Positions 34,140 to 45,970 of a stretch of 64,000 bases of DNA are shown here, in pieces. Position numbers and translations under genes: made by a program. Under the pieces are notes generated by a model that saw only the letters and a program-made list of their open reading frames with translations, had not been told where the DNA came from and did no database searches. Source of the DNA: Ryuthela nishihirai (Eukaryota > Arthropoda > Arachnida > Araneae > Heptathelidae); NCBI GenBank assembly GCA_038380435.1, contig JAWZYU010000030.1, positions 64,801,817 to 64,865,816 on the forward strand. Reading direction: 5' to 3'. The first letter of the stretch is position 1; every line of letters starts with the position of its first letter.

Positions 34140-34520
34140 ATTAATTGGTATGTTAGAGACTGCCAATACCAGACTAATGGACATGTGTTCTTACATTAGT
34201 TCAGTTAACCCGAATGGCTGCCCCCTAGCAAATGTCTCAATTTATCTTGGGAGCTATGTGTGGTGATGTGTGACATGAGATAAACAGAAGAATAGGGATT
34301 GCTGCTGGGACTTAGAAAATCTATGGAGAGTGTGGAGTAATACACCTAAAGTCTAAGATTATAGCAGTATAATATTTTGGTTCTTTCTAGGGTTAGTTAT
34401 GGTAGTGAAACTTGGACCCTTTGTAAACAAGAAAGCAGGAAACGATGCCTTTGATTCTAAATGCTTAGGCAGTATCTTAACATTTTATGCTTTACTGCTT
34501 ATGCAGTATCTTAACTTTAA
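34140..34520 (+). pseudogene. LINE-1w copy H, internal fragment
   Basis: Plus strand. It includes the NGC.L...FQ-YLGSYV region (CTTGGGAGCTATGTG near 34243), AGAATAGGGATTGCTGCTGG, GGAGAGTGTGG, GGGTTAGTTATGGTAGTGAA (ISYGSETWT-type) and CCTTTGATTCTAAATGCTTA. Ends without the 3' tail. Frameshifted. Confidence 0.82.
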
Positions 34521-34866
34521 CCCTTAAGTGCCCAGATAGGGTTTACCTCACTTTATATTAAATTTCCATCATTTTATTATTGAAAAATCTCTTTCATTTG
34601 ATATGCCACATGACCTATATATATGTATGCTAGTTACCATAGAATAAAGTTCTAAACTTCAGTTGCTCTTCGGTTGAAAAAAAGTTTAAAAAACATTTTG
34701 GCCAAAATTACATGTATTGTGAGAAACCTGACACTTTAAGTGTTACACAATTCCATTGTGAGCCCATCAGAATCATGTGATAACCTCAAAGCTGAAAACT
34801 ACTGATCTAGATAAACAAAAGTTCCTAATAATAATTAAAATACATAATAGCTTATAAAATACTCAC
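34521..34866. other. trio intron, nothing recognised
   Basis: AT-rich intronic sequence next to the first PH exon; no feature beyond the splice donor of that exon. Confidence 0.5.
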
Positions 34867-35049
34867 CAATAACTTAGTTTTATAAATATATTTTGCTTTT
34901 CCATTTGAATCTTTCACTTCTTTGCTGAACAACAAATATAACTCAAAAAGGAATATATGCCTTTCTCTCCCTTTACGAATAAGAGATTTTGGCTCAAAAA
35001 CCTGAAAAGAATCCTGAAGTATGACTTCACCGAGTTGATCAAGAGAAAC
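34867..35049 (-). CDS. trio: trio exon: first half of GEF1 PH domain
   Basis: 183-bp phase 0/0 exon of 61 codons. It contains GEVILQDSFQVFEPKSLIRK, then GRERHIFLFELYLLFSKE and KYIYKTKLL. This is strand 1 to strand 4 of the PH domain, matching TRIO ESFQVWDPKTLIRKGRERHL and SKEVKDSSGRSKYLYKSKLF. The PH domain assists exchange and binds phosphoinositides in the family. Acceptor tttcag, donor gtgagt. Confidence 0.97.
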
Positions 35050-35230
35050 CTGAAATAGATAGAATTATAAATTATTTTATTGAATAATTTGCATGAAAAT
35101 GCATAATACATAATGTTTGCAAGATGTTTCAAGCAAATCCACATATTAAAATTTTATGTTTTAAAGTCATTTTAGATGAAAAATAAATAAAAATCTGACA
35201 TTATATCAGAGTTGTATACAGAAAACACAT

Positions 35231-36446
35231 TCAGTGGCCACATTATTGGTAACACCTATTATCAGGTGACCCACTTTTGCTTTCAAGACAAGAATCATTT
35301 TCCTTGCTACTGATTTCACAAGATGACTAAAATATCCTGCAAGAATATTAGCTGATAATGATAAGATGGTACAGATAAATTGTGGGATAAAGGAAGAAAG
35401 TGGAACAGTATTCCTGAATTGCTCTCTTTACTTCACCTCATAAAAACTTAATGGAGTTGATATCAGGTGAATGCACAGGCTAACAAAGGAGAGCCAAATC
35501 ATTGTTGTGTTTCTAGAACTATTCCTGCACAATGTGAGCATTGCAGCATGGTGCATTGTTCTCCTAAAGATAGCAATGAACACAAAGCACAATTAGTCAA
35601 CACAAAAGGATGTACCTGGTCTACAACAATGTTTAGAAAACAGGTGATATTGTTGGGCGACTGGTGTCAGGGGGTCCCCCAGTGACTATCAAGAAAACAA
35701 GCTCCAGAATATTACATTATTTCCACTTGCTGCAAAGTGACTACGTATTTACATATGATGAGTCCACAAACTTAATCTGTTTTCACCATGTCTTGGTCCT
35801 TTCATCAGCGTGGTGCAACTGAAATCTGAATTCATCATTGCTACCCATATCATCATGCACATCAAATGACATTTTCAACCTCCAGTGACCAATTTCAGTG
35901 CTTGTTGCTTCACTGTAAATGCAGTTATCTGTTAAATATGCTGACAAAATTGGTGAGGGGAAGGGTATCATCTGCTGTAGTAATCTAAGAATTCAATGCG
36001 TAGTCCAGTTAAGTATGTTACACAGTAGTGCACATTACATTCAGATGTTATTCACTCCCCTCTGGTTCAGCAGTTTTATTGCTTAACCGGGTAAATCTCT
36101 GTTGGCTTTGAACTTCTTTTCTGGCCATATCTGTTTCTTTGGCAGCTTGTATTCTGGCTTAGGTATCATTCTTCATATATCTTTAGCATTGTTCATGAAC
36201 ACTCAACCACAGCTGCTGCTTCATTAATACTTGCACCAGCTGTTCTCACCTTTATAGTCATATCATGTTCAAAAACAGTTAAGCTGAAATTTCAACTTCC
36301 CATCCTCTCACCACTGTAAACTACTAATGGATCTGTCTGCTATAACCTTACATAAAATGGCACTGGCACACTGCTGTGGAATGCCATGGAACATTTTATT
36401 ACATCAATCCACAGATATTCTTAATAAAATGGCAACTTAGTGTATA
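35231..36446 (-). mobile_element. Tc1-like transposon copy 3, very degenerate
   Basis: Left end TCAGTGGCCACATTATTGG and right end, inverted, ACTAAGTTGCCATTTTATTA are imperfect inverted repeats of the CAGTGGCCACTTTATTAGG type known from Tc1-like elements. Internal GATGTACCTGGTCTACAACAATG matches the corresponding place in copy 2 (GTGTACTTGGTCGGCCACAATG). No usable reading frame remains. Confidence 0.65.
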
Positions 36447-36651
36447 TGACAACTATTCATAACTAAAAAAGGATTACTAATACATTTTAAACCAATTTTA
36501 TCAGATGACTAAGCTTAAGGATATAATTTTAATACATGAACAAAAATTATAAGTATCTGTTGAACACTTTTTAGCTGATTGATTTGATGCACTTTATATG
36601 TAATGACTTAATCTATTTGCTTGCCTACTTGATGAGGATACCTGGGTTGGG

Positions 36652-37032
36652 TTCAGTTGTTTTACCTCTGAGCAGCACCTTTTTGCATATATTGGGCTAA
36701 ATGACCAGGTCACAAGGACCCCGAAGACTCAGAGAAGGTTAGGGGAGGGGACACACTGGACAGCTGTTAGGAGACAGATGGTAGCCTCCTGTCAAGGCCA
36801 TCCAGCATGTTCTTTAAGGTGCACAGGGTATGGTTCTTCCATGCACAGGGCCATGGCTTAATGTCCCATCCAATTGGCAGCAGCCTTTTCAAGCCCATCG
36901 GTGTTCCCTGCTGACTTGGCAGGGTAAGGAGTTTTGCAGAGATAAATCTCAACACTTGCCCAAATGGGACTCAAATCTGGGGACTGCAGATTACGAGCCT
37001 GGCATACTATTGACTGAGTCATCCCCACTCCT
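36652..37032 (-). mobile_element. SINE-A copy 9
   Basis: Minus orientation, full-length: tail complement CAGTTGTTTTACCTCTGAGC, core complement GGCTTAATGTCCCATCC, B-box complement GGGACTCAAATC, head complement ATTGACTGAGTCATCCCC. Confidence 0.9.
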
Positions 37033-38419
37033 GAGGGCACCTGTGTAAAGCTTATAGTTATTATTAATTGAAGTACACATTTATCAAATGTTGTGGTTAC
37101 TGTTGATAAGTTTATAGATGTATGCTGAATCATACAGACACTGATTAATAATTTCATTATAAATACCAAAATGTATTTCCTACATATGGCAAGTTATCAC
37201 ATTAAAATGTTTACATCTATTGGTAACATCTTGCTGAAAAGAAGACATATAGCAGGGTGGGCACCATCCTTTCCTTATTTATACAGTATTGCTAAATAAA
37301 ATTTTCCTACAAAAGATGAACACTAATCATCCACATAATTTTACTAGCAATGAAATGAAGAATCTGACAATCCTAATTCGTGAGCAAATATTCGTTAAGG
37401 ATTGCACAAAAATTAAATAATCTGATAAAAACAAAATGAAGTGAAAAATTGCTAATTCCATACTAAGATGTTTTGATATTGTGAAAAGATTCAGTTTTTG
37501 TTTACCCAAAACAGTGATAAAACTATGCAAAAATGTATAAATATTACAATATGTGTAAAGTTCAACAATGGGAATTTAAAAAAACTTAACCAGGAGACAG
37601 CTCATAAGTATATCACCTTCAGTATTATAGTCAAGGAAACAAAATGTGGATTAAAAATACTATCAAAGTGACCAGCATTACTTTCGCTATGTAAAATTAT
37701 ACTTTCAGTGAAATTAATAATTTGTGTTTCAGTTATGATCTAAATTATGTTGCTATCAAACCTTTGTAAATTCAAAGTGGGTGACTAGATTTTTATGTAG
37801 ATTACCATATAAAAATTTTAATACAATAAAATAATATAGAAAAAATTAAAAAAATTCATTAAATGCCAACAGAGAAATATAAAATAGATGCAAATTTTTC
37901 CTTCATTACAAAAAAAAATAAACAAATTTTATTTACCCTTCATTTACTTTTAAGCTTTATTATTCTATTGCTCACTATTACTCTTTCTTTTGGTATATAA
38001 TAAGGCCTGTTTCTTTTGTTATTTATTTGTTACTTTTATTCCGCTGAAAACACTTCACAATTAACCTAGCCACAAGAAGTTCCTTTTTAGAAACCTGTCA
38101 CTTATAGTTAATAAAGGTTTTTTTTTTTACTTTAATGGAAATTATGGTTTTCATTAAAATATAAAAATAGCATTGCAGCAAAATAATAACATGCATTCTA
38201 ATTAAGAATAGAATGGCATCGAATTGTAATGATAGTGGCAGGAATTTATGAATAATGATATTTAGATAGTGATCAAACATGATATCTGGTATTATCATTA
38301 AAGTTCATTTAATGTTTATTTTTGCATAAATCTATATATATATAAACACAATTTTTACAAGCACTCATATGAAGTTAAAAATGGCAATAAACATAATATT
38401 AACTGCATTTATTACTTAC
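37033..38419. other. trio intron, AT-rich, nothing recognised
   Basis: Long AT-rich intronic stretch below the DH NDAMH exon. No repeat family or coding signal identified. Confidence 0.55.
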
Positions 38420-38497
38420 ATCACAGCTTTCTAGCATGCTGAGATGCATAGCGTCATTCGCTTTTTTGGGAACACTCAACATGACATCCAAACCATC
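38420..38497 (-). CDS. trio: trio exon: end of DH domain (NDAMH motif)
   Basis: 78-bp phase 0/0 exon, DGLDVMLSVPKKANDAMHLS then MLESCD. The Asn-Asp pair of KANDAMH is the GEF1 element that stabilises the GTPase switch regions in the known TRIO structure, from memory of the family. Acceptor ttttcag, donor gtaagt. It joins to 35049 to begin the DH-PH junction. Confidence 0.96.
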
Positions 38498-39719
38498 CTG
38501 AAAAAGTGTCATTGTTCAAAACACTTCAGCATTTATTTGAATACCAGTTTTCATTGATAAGCATAATATCAAAATACTGAGACTATTCACATTGGGCATT
38601 AAAGAAAATATTTCAAATCACTTTTGCTCAGTTAATTTTCAACAGTGATAATAAAAAAAATAAAGGAATATTCTAAATATGTTATCACATAATCTTTACA
38701 TATTTTATATACAAATATGCATTATTAAGAAGCAGACCAAATATACTAGTATAAACAAAGGAATAAATGTAACATTATGCAATAGATTCTTAATTACCAT
38801 GAGATTAAATGAGGATCAAATTAGTATTAAACTGCATTACTAGAAATTGAAATTAATAACAGAAGCCAATTACATACGTTTGCATTAAAGACAAGTCTTT
38901 ATTCAGCATTCAGCATCTTTTTCAGAAGTCTTATTTGCTTTTTTCAGTTCTACTATCATTGTTACATAAAACAATAGGCATATATGAATAACTGCTTGTT
39001 AATGCTAGCTAGTTATATATTAAAACAGTAGAAATAATTGCATGATTTCTGATGAATTTAACCTCCATAGTTTTGTTACACAATTTCAATACATCACACC
39101 TTTTAGATGAAGCAGAAACAAAAATAGATACAAGACAAATATATCTTACAATAGTCAGTTTCAGTTTTTTTTTTCTTTCAGAGCTATATGAGCTGGTCAA
39201 CAATTATATTAGCATAAACAGTATACACCATGCAGCTGTTTTGCATACTTTTTTCCCCAATATATTTATATATTGCACTTGAGTGCCATATTTAATTTTT
39301 TTTGACAGCAAACTATACATATATATTCCACTTGAGTGCCATATTTAATTATTGCTGACAAATGTATCTGCTACAGCATGATACAGAGAATGGTAAAGAA
39401 GATATTTGACTGAACTAGTTTAAAAAGATATTTACGGGTACACAAAACTTGCTAGAATGCTCAAATGAAGTATGGCAGATACAAAGAACCTTAACCAGAA
39501 TGTATTTTTATTTCTAATTTTCTTAAAAGCAACAAAAATTTAATAATGGTAATTTACTAATGGTAATTTACTAATAATTATAAGCTGACTGACTTTTCAA
39601 GGACTTTTCCTAAATGATAAGAACTAGGACCATGAAATTTGGTATCATTTATCAAATACATAACATAGTCGAACTGTGTTGCTGAACACAACTCTAAGAC
39701 ATATAGAATATATAATCTA
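38498..39719. other. trio intron with a small duplication
   Basis: AT-rich. The segment CACTTGAGTGCCATATTTAATT occurs twice (about 39277 and 39331) with neighbouring ATATATAT, a 55-bp local duplication. No gene. Confidence 0.5.
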
Positions 39720-39807
39720 TAAATGGTCACTGGGCATAACTAAAAGGAGAGCTATGCACCAATCCAAATTGATAATACACAGAATCAGTCAGCCTTGTTG
39801 TGGAAGG

Positions 39808-40190
39808 GTCAGCTATTTTTCCTCTGAGTGGTGCTTTTTTGCACATAAGGCTAAATAGCTAAGTCACAAAGACCCCAAGGATTCAGAGAAGATTGGGGGA
39901 AGAGAACCCACTGGGCAATTATTAAGAGACAGATGGAAGTCTCCCATCAAGGCCATCCAGTATATTCTTTAATGTGCATAGGGATGGCTCTCTCGAACAT
40001 GGGAACACAACTTTATGTCCCATCTGACTGATGGCAACCTTTCCAAGTCCAACATGTCCACTTTCTCACTGACTACAAGGTAGGGGCTGGCAGAGATAAA
40101 TCTCAATGCAATCCAGGTGGGAATTGAACCTGGGAATTGCAGATTATCAGCATGGCACATTACTGACTGAGCCCCCCACCCCACCCCTCT
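39808..40190 (-). mobile_element. SINE-A copy 10, in LINE-1w copy D
   Basis: Minus orientation: tail complement TTTTTCCTCTGAGTGGTGC, core complement ACTTTATGTCCCATCTGA, B-box complement GGAATTGAACC, head complement ACTGACTGAGCCCCCCACC. Flanks TTGTGGAAG and TTCTGGAAG may be the target duplication. Confidence 0.88.
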
Positions 40191-40380
40191 TCTGGAAGAG
40201 AATGGAAGGGGACAACTGCCAGATCAGTACAGCCTATTGATCTGGGTTATTATGGCAACATTTTCATTTTTTTTTACCCTGCTGAGGAGTGGTCAACCAC
40301 ACAGGGTCTTGGTGCTGACCATGTATACCAACCTGAATGAAAAAATGGCTTTCAGCTTGATTATGGATACTGAACTTGTG

Positions 40381-40646
40381 TTGTGTTGTTTTACCTCTGA
40401 GCAGCACTTTTTTGCACACCATGGGCTAAATGGCCAGGTCACATGAACCCCGAAGGATCAGAGGTCGGGTGAAGGGACCCACTGGAGCAGCTGTTGGGAG
40501 ACAGATGGTATCCTCCCGTCATGGCCATCCAGCATGTTCTTTAACGTGCAGAGGGTATGGCTCTCTCGCACACGGGGCCATGGATTAATGTCACATCCGA
40601 AGGACGGCAGCCTTTACAAGCCCATCGGTGTCCCCTACTGACCCTG
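40381..40646 (-). mobile_element. SINE-A copy 11, headless half of a dimer
   Basis: Minus orientation. Tail and core are present and it stops at CTGACCCTGGGCAGGG, the junction where the tRNA-like head would start. The tail complement of copy 12 follows directly. Confidence 0.9.
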
Positions 40647-40987
40647 GGCAGGGTTGGGTTGTTTTACCTCTGAGTGGCATATTTTTGCACACAATGGGCT
40701 AAATAGCCAGGTCACAACGACCCGGAAGGCTCAGAGAAGGTTGGTGGAGGGGACCCACTGGAACAGCGGTTGGGAGACAGATGGTAGCCTCCCGTCAAGG
40801 TCATCCAGTGTGTTCTTTAATGTGCACAGGGTGTGGCTCTCTCCACATGGCTTAACGTCCCATCCAATGGACGGCGACCTTTCCAAGCCCATCGGTGTCC
40901 CCTACTGACTGTGAGCAGGGCAGGGAGTTTTGCGGATATAACTCTCAATGCTGACCCAACTGGGACTCGAACCTGGGAACTGCAGAT
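40647..40987 (-). mobile_element. SINE-A copy 12, head-bearing half of a dimer
   Basis: Minus orientation: tail complement TTGGGTTGTTTTACCTCTGAG to B-box complement GGGACTCGAACCTGGGAAC and GCAGAT. The pair 40381-40987 is enclosed by TACTGAACTTGTG at 40368-40380 and 40988-41000. Confidence 0.92.
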
Positions 40988-42604
40988 TACTGAACTTGTG
41001 CACCAGTCCACTTCTTTAGAAAGAAAATTTTTTGCTGCATTTTCCTTTTGTTTGTGGGTTGACAGCCCTGAGTGAATAGATGCACAGAATACCTTACATC
41101 AGCTGGTGGATAATCCTGATCACAGGCCCTCGTAGGTATCTGAACCCTTGCTTCTACAAGCATTGCCAAACCTATACTGGAGGAAGTCCTACCAATGTGA
41201 GTGAATTCAGCCTTTAGTAGTGGGGAGAAGCAGATCTTTGTCCCATGCCTGTGATTATGTGACTGATATTGTCATCACTTCCTCCCTCAATAAACAGAGT
41301 TTCTCTAAACATCCCGTTAACCATTTTCTCTACACAGGTACTTCAAATGTGAGAACTCTGCACAGTGATTATTCTCTCGATGTCCTCATACAAGAATTCT
41401 GGCATTATAATTTAGATACTCCAGGTAAAGATCAAATAATTAAAAATAATTTTAAATTTCTCTTTTCAGGAAGGGACAATGGAAAGGTGCTTCAAAGTGT
41501 AGGTTTGCTTGTCAGCAGATATGCTAGTGATTCTCTTCTAAGATATGACTACATTAATGAAAAATTTCTTATAGCTAAATTTAAAGATTTGAATGTTATG
41601 CCCCCACCGAAGACTCCATTGAGCATCAGAACGGTTTATGGGCTACTTCAGGATATTTTGAATTTGACAAGGGGATCATACCCCTTGTTCTAGGCAACTT
41701 CAATACTAAAGTTGGTACTGACTCTGACCTTTGGAGAGGGGTGATGTCTCTTTGGTATTGGTAGATGCATTAACAATGGGCAATGTCTCCTACAGGTAAG
41801 TAAACTTAGTGGTTGAGAATGACTAACACTTATTACAAACACCACAACATACATAAGTACACATGGGTTTCAGCAGATGGGTTGCATAAGAATATTATTG
41901 ATATATATTATTTAACAGCAAATGGGTTAGTTCTTTTAGGAATACCAGGTTATATAGAGGAGCTGAAATTGAATCTTACAATTACCTTTTAAAAAGGTCT
42001 TGTAACCTAAAATAAAGAAGTGTTGTGTTAAGGTTAAAAAAAAGTTACCTTTAATACTCAAACTCTGAAAGACAGAGCTATAGTCAAAGCTTACTATGAT
42101 ATGCTACTTAGTCATTATGATAATCATGGTTTAGTTACTACTGAAGTTGAAGAAGAATGGGGCCATTTTGAACAGGCTTTCTTTTCCTGAACTAACAATA
42201 CTCTTTAATGCAATTTCCTTTGTTGGAGAATTAGCTCTTTAGCAAGTTTCTCATTTTAATTATCTCGAGAGTTGTGTTAAAGATATTGATATGCATGACA
42301 TAAAATAAATATGAGAATAATTATGAACGATGTCACTAAAGGTCCCCGAAAAAGAGGGACACCTAGAATGAAGTGGGTGGATAACGTCAAACAGGACCTT
42401 GTTAGAATTTTTTCTGCAGTGGCCAAATGAAACAGCTGTACCTCAGGAGACACCTGTTTGGAGAACTAAATTTTGCTCTGGTTGGATCAGCATAGACTAT
42501 GGATGCTTGAGGAGCCTACCTGCTTGTGAATGTTTGCCTCATTCATTCAATTAAATCATGTTCATATTGATATTTTGAAACCGAGTTATTATATTACTAT
42601 CCAA

Positions 42605-42812
42605 ATTACTGAGTGGTTAGCTCACTTGGCTACCGATTGAAAAGATATGGGTTCAAATCCTGGATAAGGTATAGCAGCTTCTTTCTTGTGTTGCCTTTCT
42701 GCTGTGGTCTTGCCTTCCTCACAGACTTTCTCTAGGTGTATTATACTGACAGGCTCATATCAGACCTCTGTAGTAAGCAGCTGCTTGAGAGAGGAAATTT
42801 ATCTTCTTATTT
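42605..42812 (+). mobile_element. SINE-B copy 3
   Basis: Head ACTGAGTGGTTAGCTCACTT with B box GGGTTCAAATCC, body GGTCTTGCC-TTCCTCACAGAC, ATTATACTGACAGGCTC and tail GCAGCTGCTTGAGAGAGG. Close to full length. Confidence 0.88.
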
Positions 42813-43127
42813 ATATTTACATTACAGAACACAAAAGCACTGCTTCAAAACCAATACTCAGAAAAAAAAACAGCAGCATTATTTTATATTAATACAGTAA
42901 TCTATATATTTCTGCAAAAGAGAAATAACCTGAGTACAGCCAATTAATCATTTTCAGTCAGCCTAAATATTTCAATTGGTCTGTGGGGCAGACAATCTGA
43001 CTTCTATTCAAATGACATGGCAAAACAATAGTGACATAAGATACATTATTATTTCTTTTCAAAACAATAACTTTAGAGTTTTTAATACAAAGTAATGATT
43101 TTGCTAAGTTAACTCTATAAAATAAAC

Positions 43128-43345
43128 AAAAAGTACCACTCAAGCAGCCACTTGCCATAGAGGTCTGACAGAAGCCTTTCAGTATAACACCATGTGTCCA
43201 TTGAGATTTGCGAGGAAGACAAGACCTCAGTAAGACAATCAAATAGGAAACAGCCATACCTTTTCTGGAGCTCAAACACAGGTTCCTATGATCAGTAGCT
43301 AAGCACACTAACCACTCAGACACTGAGAGTGTAATCAACCCCAAA
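43128..43345 (-). mobile_element. SINE-B copy 4
   Basis: Minus orientation. Tail complement CTCAAGCAGCCACTTGCCAT, hairpin region, CAAGACCTCAG, and head complement GCTAAGCACACTAACCACTC. The B-box region (GCTCAAACACAGG) is diverged. Confidence 0.85.
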
Positions 43346-43426
43346 AAATGCTTAAAAATTAAACATCAATAATAAGATTTGCTGTTTGAATTCCCCCCTC
43401 CCCATCAATTTCAACAATTTTGAATT

Positions 43427-44388
43427 TCCATCTCACTCTGTGCAATATTAAGGTAATAATTGCCACCGGAGATCATAGATGGCACCAATGGTTGACCCAA
43501 AAAACTCCGTGACAGTGTTAAGTCTTAAAATTAGTGGGAAAAAGACGAGCTGGCATTAGTTCAACTGGAAGAATATTCTGGCATGTTTCTGAAGAGATGC
43601 AAGTTCAAATCCCGTATGTCGTCAAAAAAAATTTTTCCGTTAAATATTTATTGATTTATCAACGCCAAATGAGCAATAGGTAATGCTGTGATTATCATCT
43701 ATGTTTAAACCATTAATAACGCTAAATAGCGTGATGAGACATTTAATTCCATCTCACTCTGTGCAATATTAAGGTAATAACTGCCACCGGAGATCATAGA
43801 TGGTACCAATGGTTGACCCAAAAAACTCCGTGATAGAGTTAAGTCTTAAAATTAGTGGGAAAAAGATGAGCTGGCATTAGTTCAACTGGAAGAATACTCT
43901 GGCATGTTTCTGGAGAGATGCGGGTTCAAATCCTGTATGTCGGAGAGAGAAAATTTTCCGCTGAATATTTATTGATTTATCAACGCCAAATGAGCAACAG
44001 GTAACGCTGTGATTATCATCTATGTTTAAATCATTAATAACACTAAATAGCATGATGAGACTTATTTATTTCCATCTCACTCTGTGCAATATTAAGGTAA
44101 TAATTGCCACAGGAGATCATAGATGGCGCAATGTTTGACCCGAAAAACTCCGTAATAGAGTTAAGTCTTAAAATTAGCGGAAAAAAGATGAGCTGGCATT
44201 AGTTCAACTGGAAGAATACTCTGGCATGTTTCTGGAGAAATGCGGGTTCAAATCTTGTATGTCTGTGAAAAAAATTTTCCGCTGAATATTTATTGATTTA
44301 TCAACGCCAAAAGAGCAACAGATAACGCTGTGATTATCATCTATGTTTAAACCATAAAATACTGGACTTAGATTATGCTGACAATTTA
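43427..44388. repeat. Tandem repeat, about 322-bp unit, with tRNA-like core
   Basis: Three units start TCCATCTCACTCTGTGCAAT at 43427, 43748 and 44071 (spacings 321 and 323). Each contains a tRNA-like segment with A box TTAGTTCAACTGG and B box GGGTTCAAATCC (perfect in unit 2, altered in units 1 and 3), then ATTTATTGATTTATCAACGCC. The third unit ends in a LINE-1w snippet (GGACTTAGATTATGCTGAC). Confidence 0.93.
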
Positions 44389-44582
44389 CATTAGTTCAAC
44401 TGGAAGAATACTCTGGCATGTTTCTGGAGAAATGCGGGTTCAAATCTTGTATGTCTGCGAAAAATTTTTTCCGCTGAATATTTATTGATTTATCAACGCC
44501 AAAAGAGCAACAGGTAACGCTGTGATTATCATCTATGTTTAAACCATAAAATACTGGACTTAGATTATGCTGACAATTTACC
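44389..44582. repeat. 192-bp secondary duplication joined to LINE snippet
   Basis: Repeats 44197-44388 almost base for base (CATTAGTTCAACTGGAAGAA to GCTGACAATTTA), including the LINE-1w snippet. The LINE capture therefore came before this duplication. Confidence 0.92.
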
Positions 44583-44660
44583 CTCTTGGCAAATGGTGTT
44601 CAGGAAAAGAACTCTTTCATCAGAGCTGTTGACGAGGTTATTGATGTGGTAGATGATAGG
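44555..44660 (+). pseudogene. LINE-1w copy I, short RT fragment
   Basis: Encodes LDYADNLPSWQMVF-type remnants of the catalytic LDYADDLALLAND block and SFIRAVDEV. About 100 bp, in the repeat array end. Confidence 0.8.
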
Positions 44661-44899
44661 CACAGATTTAATATAGTAATAAAATATAAGTAATTAAAAA
44701 ATTCATTTTTATATGTTTCTTGGAAGATCTAAAACAAAACACCTTGTATGATGAAAACACATACTGCAAACTTATCACCAAGTTATATCACACTTCCACT
44801 ATTTTTAGTAAAACGGATTCATTAGCAAAAACATTACATTTGCTATATTCTTTATCACTTATTAATTTAAGAATAAATGCAACAGAAACCATCCAATAC

Positions 44900-45034
44900 C
44901 TTAATTTCACCTTGTCCTTCTTCACAACAAGACAACAGATCTTTAAGTAACAACTGATATTTAGTGATTCTCTGCACTGGTTTGATTAAGTAGGCAGCTA
45001 TAGGATGAGGAACTCCATACTTGTGCTGAACATC
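44900..45034 (-). CDS. trio: trio exon: DH domain CR3 helix
   Basis: 135-bp phase 0/0 exon of 45 codons with [20 protein letters not shown], the CR3 helix that forms most of the GTPase-binding surface in Dbl-family GEFs, followed by [11 protein letters not shown]. It is nearly identical to TRIO GEF1 over this stretch. The acceptor is ttccatag and the donor gtattg. The conserved helix and uninterrupted frame argue for a catalytically competent domain. A LINE fragment and a tandem repeat lie immediately downstream (44555-44660 and 43427-44582). Confidence 0.97.
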
Positions 45035-45469
45035 CTATGGAAAATGGCAAAATATTGTGATAACTGATTACAGGACTTTAAAATACATTACTATTATGTT
45101 AGTTCTTGTTGATAACCACAAGAATTAAAATTGACACAAAATAGTCAGAGAAATTTAAGTCACACAGAGTTACGAAGCAGAAGAAGGCTCAGATACTTAA
45201 CCCTTTAAGTGACAGAAATCTTTCTGTTTCTAACAAAATAAATAGAAACTATAATAAGAAAATTGTTAGATAGAACAAGGATAAAATAATTCAATACGAA
45301 TTTATCCTTTTGATATTTTTTATTTCAATCTGAAGGTCAGAAATATCAATACAGTAATTCTGGCAATTTGATATCGCAATTAAAATAACTTAAATTCTCT
45401 GTCATTGAGCAACAAAATTTTTAAGTTTATCCTTCAAACTATTTGCATGTTAAAAGTTTCCTCCTAAAA
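45035..45469. other. trio intron, nothing recognised
   Basis: AT-rich sequence just upstream (gene sense) of the CR3 exon; no feature beyond its splice acceptor. Confidence 0.5.
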
Positions 45470-45612
45470 ACGTTTAACAGGCAAATAGTTTGATGCACTG
45501 CAACTGCTGGGGTCTGAGTTCAAGACCCAGAATGGCATGGTCATTTGTTCTGTCATAATATGCATATAAGGTAGTAGCTTTGCAGGTCTGACCACAAATT
45601 GAAAAAAAATGT
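45470..45612 (+). mobile_element. SINE-C copy 1 (tRNA-headed)
   Basis: CTGCTGGGGTCTGAGTTCAAGACCCAG carries a B-box-like GAGTTCAAGACC, followed by AATGGCATGGTCATTTGTTC, TAGTAGCTTTGCAGGTCTGA and an A-rich tail. It matches 52255-52410 in the opposite orientation. The A-box part is degraded. Confidence 0.7.
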
Positions 45613-45970
45613 ACACCAAACAGCACATATATAGTTTATTTTGCCTTTGTATTTCATTACCTTTTAGACTTCATACAATGTTCCTATTCCATAACTATTT
45701 TTGCTCATTTAACATACATTGCAAGTTCACAAATATTATTTTATTTTTATTATTAATTGATTGAAAACTAAAAGTGTCTTGGTTCTGCTGGAATATCACG
45801 GTGTTCAATGCGGAACAGGTAGATGCAGCTTAATTAAACACATGAGGGATATGTGGAACAGTAAATGCATAGTTAGAGTAGCTTCAGTGTTTGTTAGCTC
45901 AATTAATGTGAATTAATTTTTTTTAATTTTCATGTCTTTATACATCAATCATATTTATATTTATGATTAC

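Larger units (their letters stand above)
39720..42515 (+). pseudogene. LINE-1w copy D, with three SINE-A insertions and internal deletion
   Basis: 5' region begins near AAATGGTCACTGGG and AAGGAGAGCTATGCACCAATCC, colinear with the inverted end of copy B. SINE-A copies 10, 11 and 12 lie inside this 5' region. The endonuclease starts at 41220-41693 (SNVRTLHSDYSLDVLIQEFW, LVSRYASDSLLRYD) and continues, broken, to about 42215 (EEEWGHFEQAF). A jump then deletes most of RT, and only the C-terminal GRPRMKWVDNVKQDLVRI-type part and the 3' end (ATGGATGCTTGAGGA at 42500) remain. Confidence 0.9.

Noticed and set aside
35467..35971. Short ORFs at 35467-35685 and 35783-35971 as genes
   Set aside because: They fall inside the degenerate Tc1 copy 3 and show no conserved residues.
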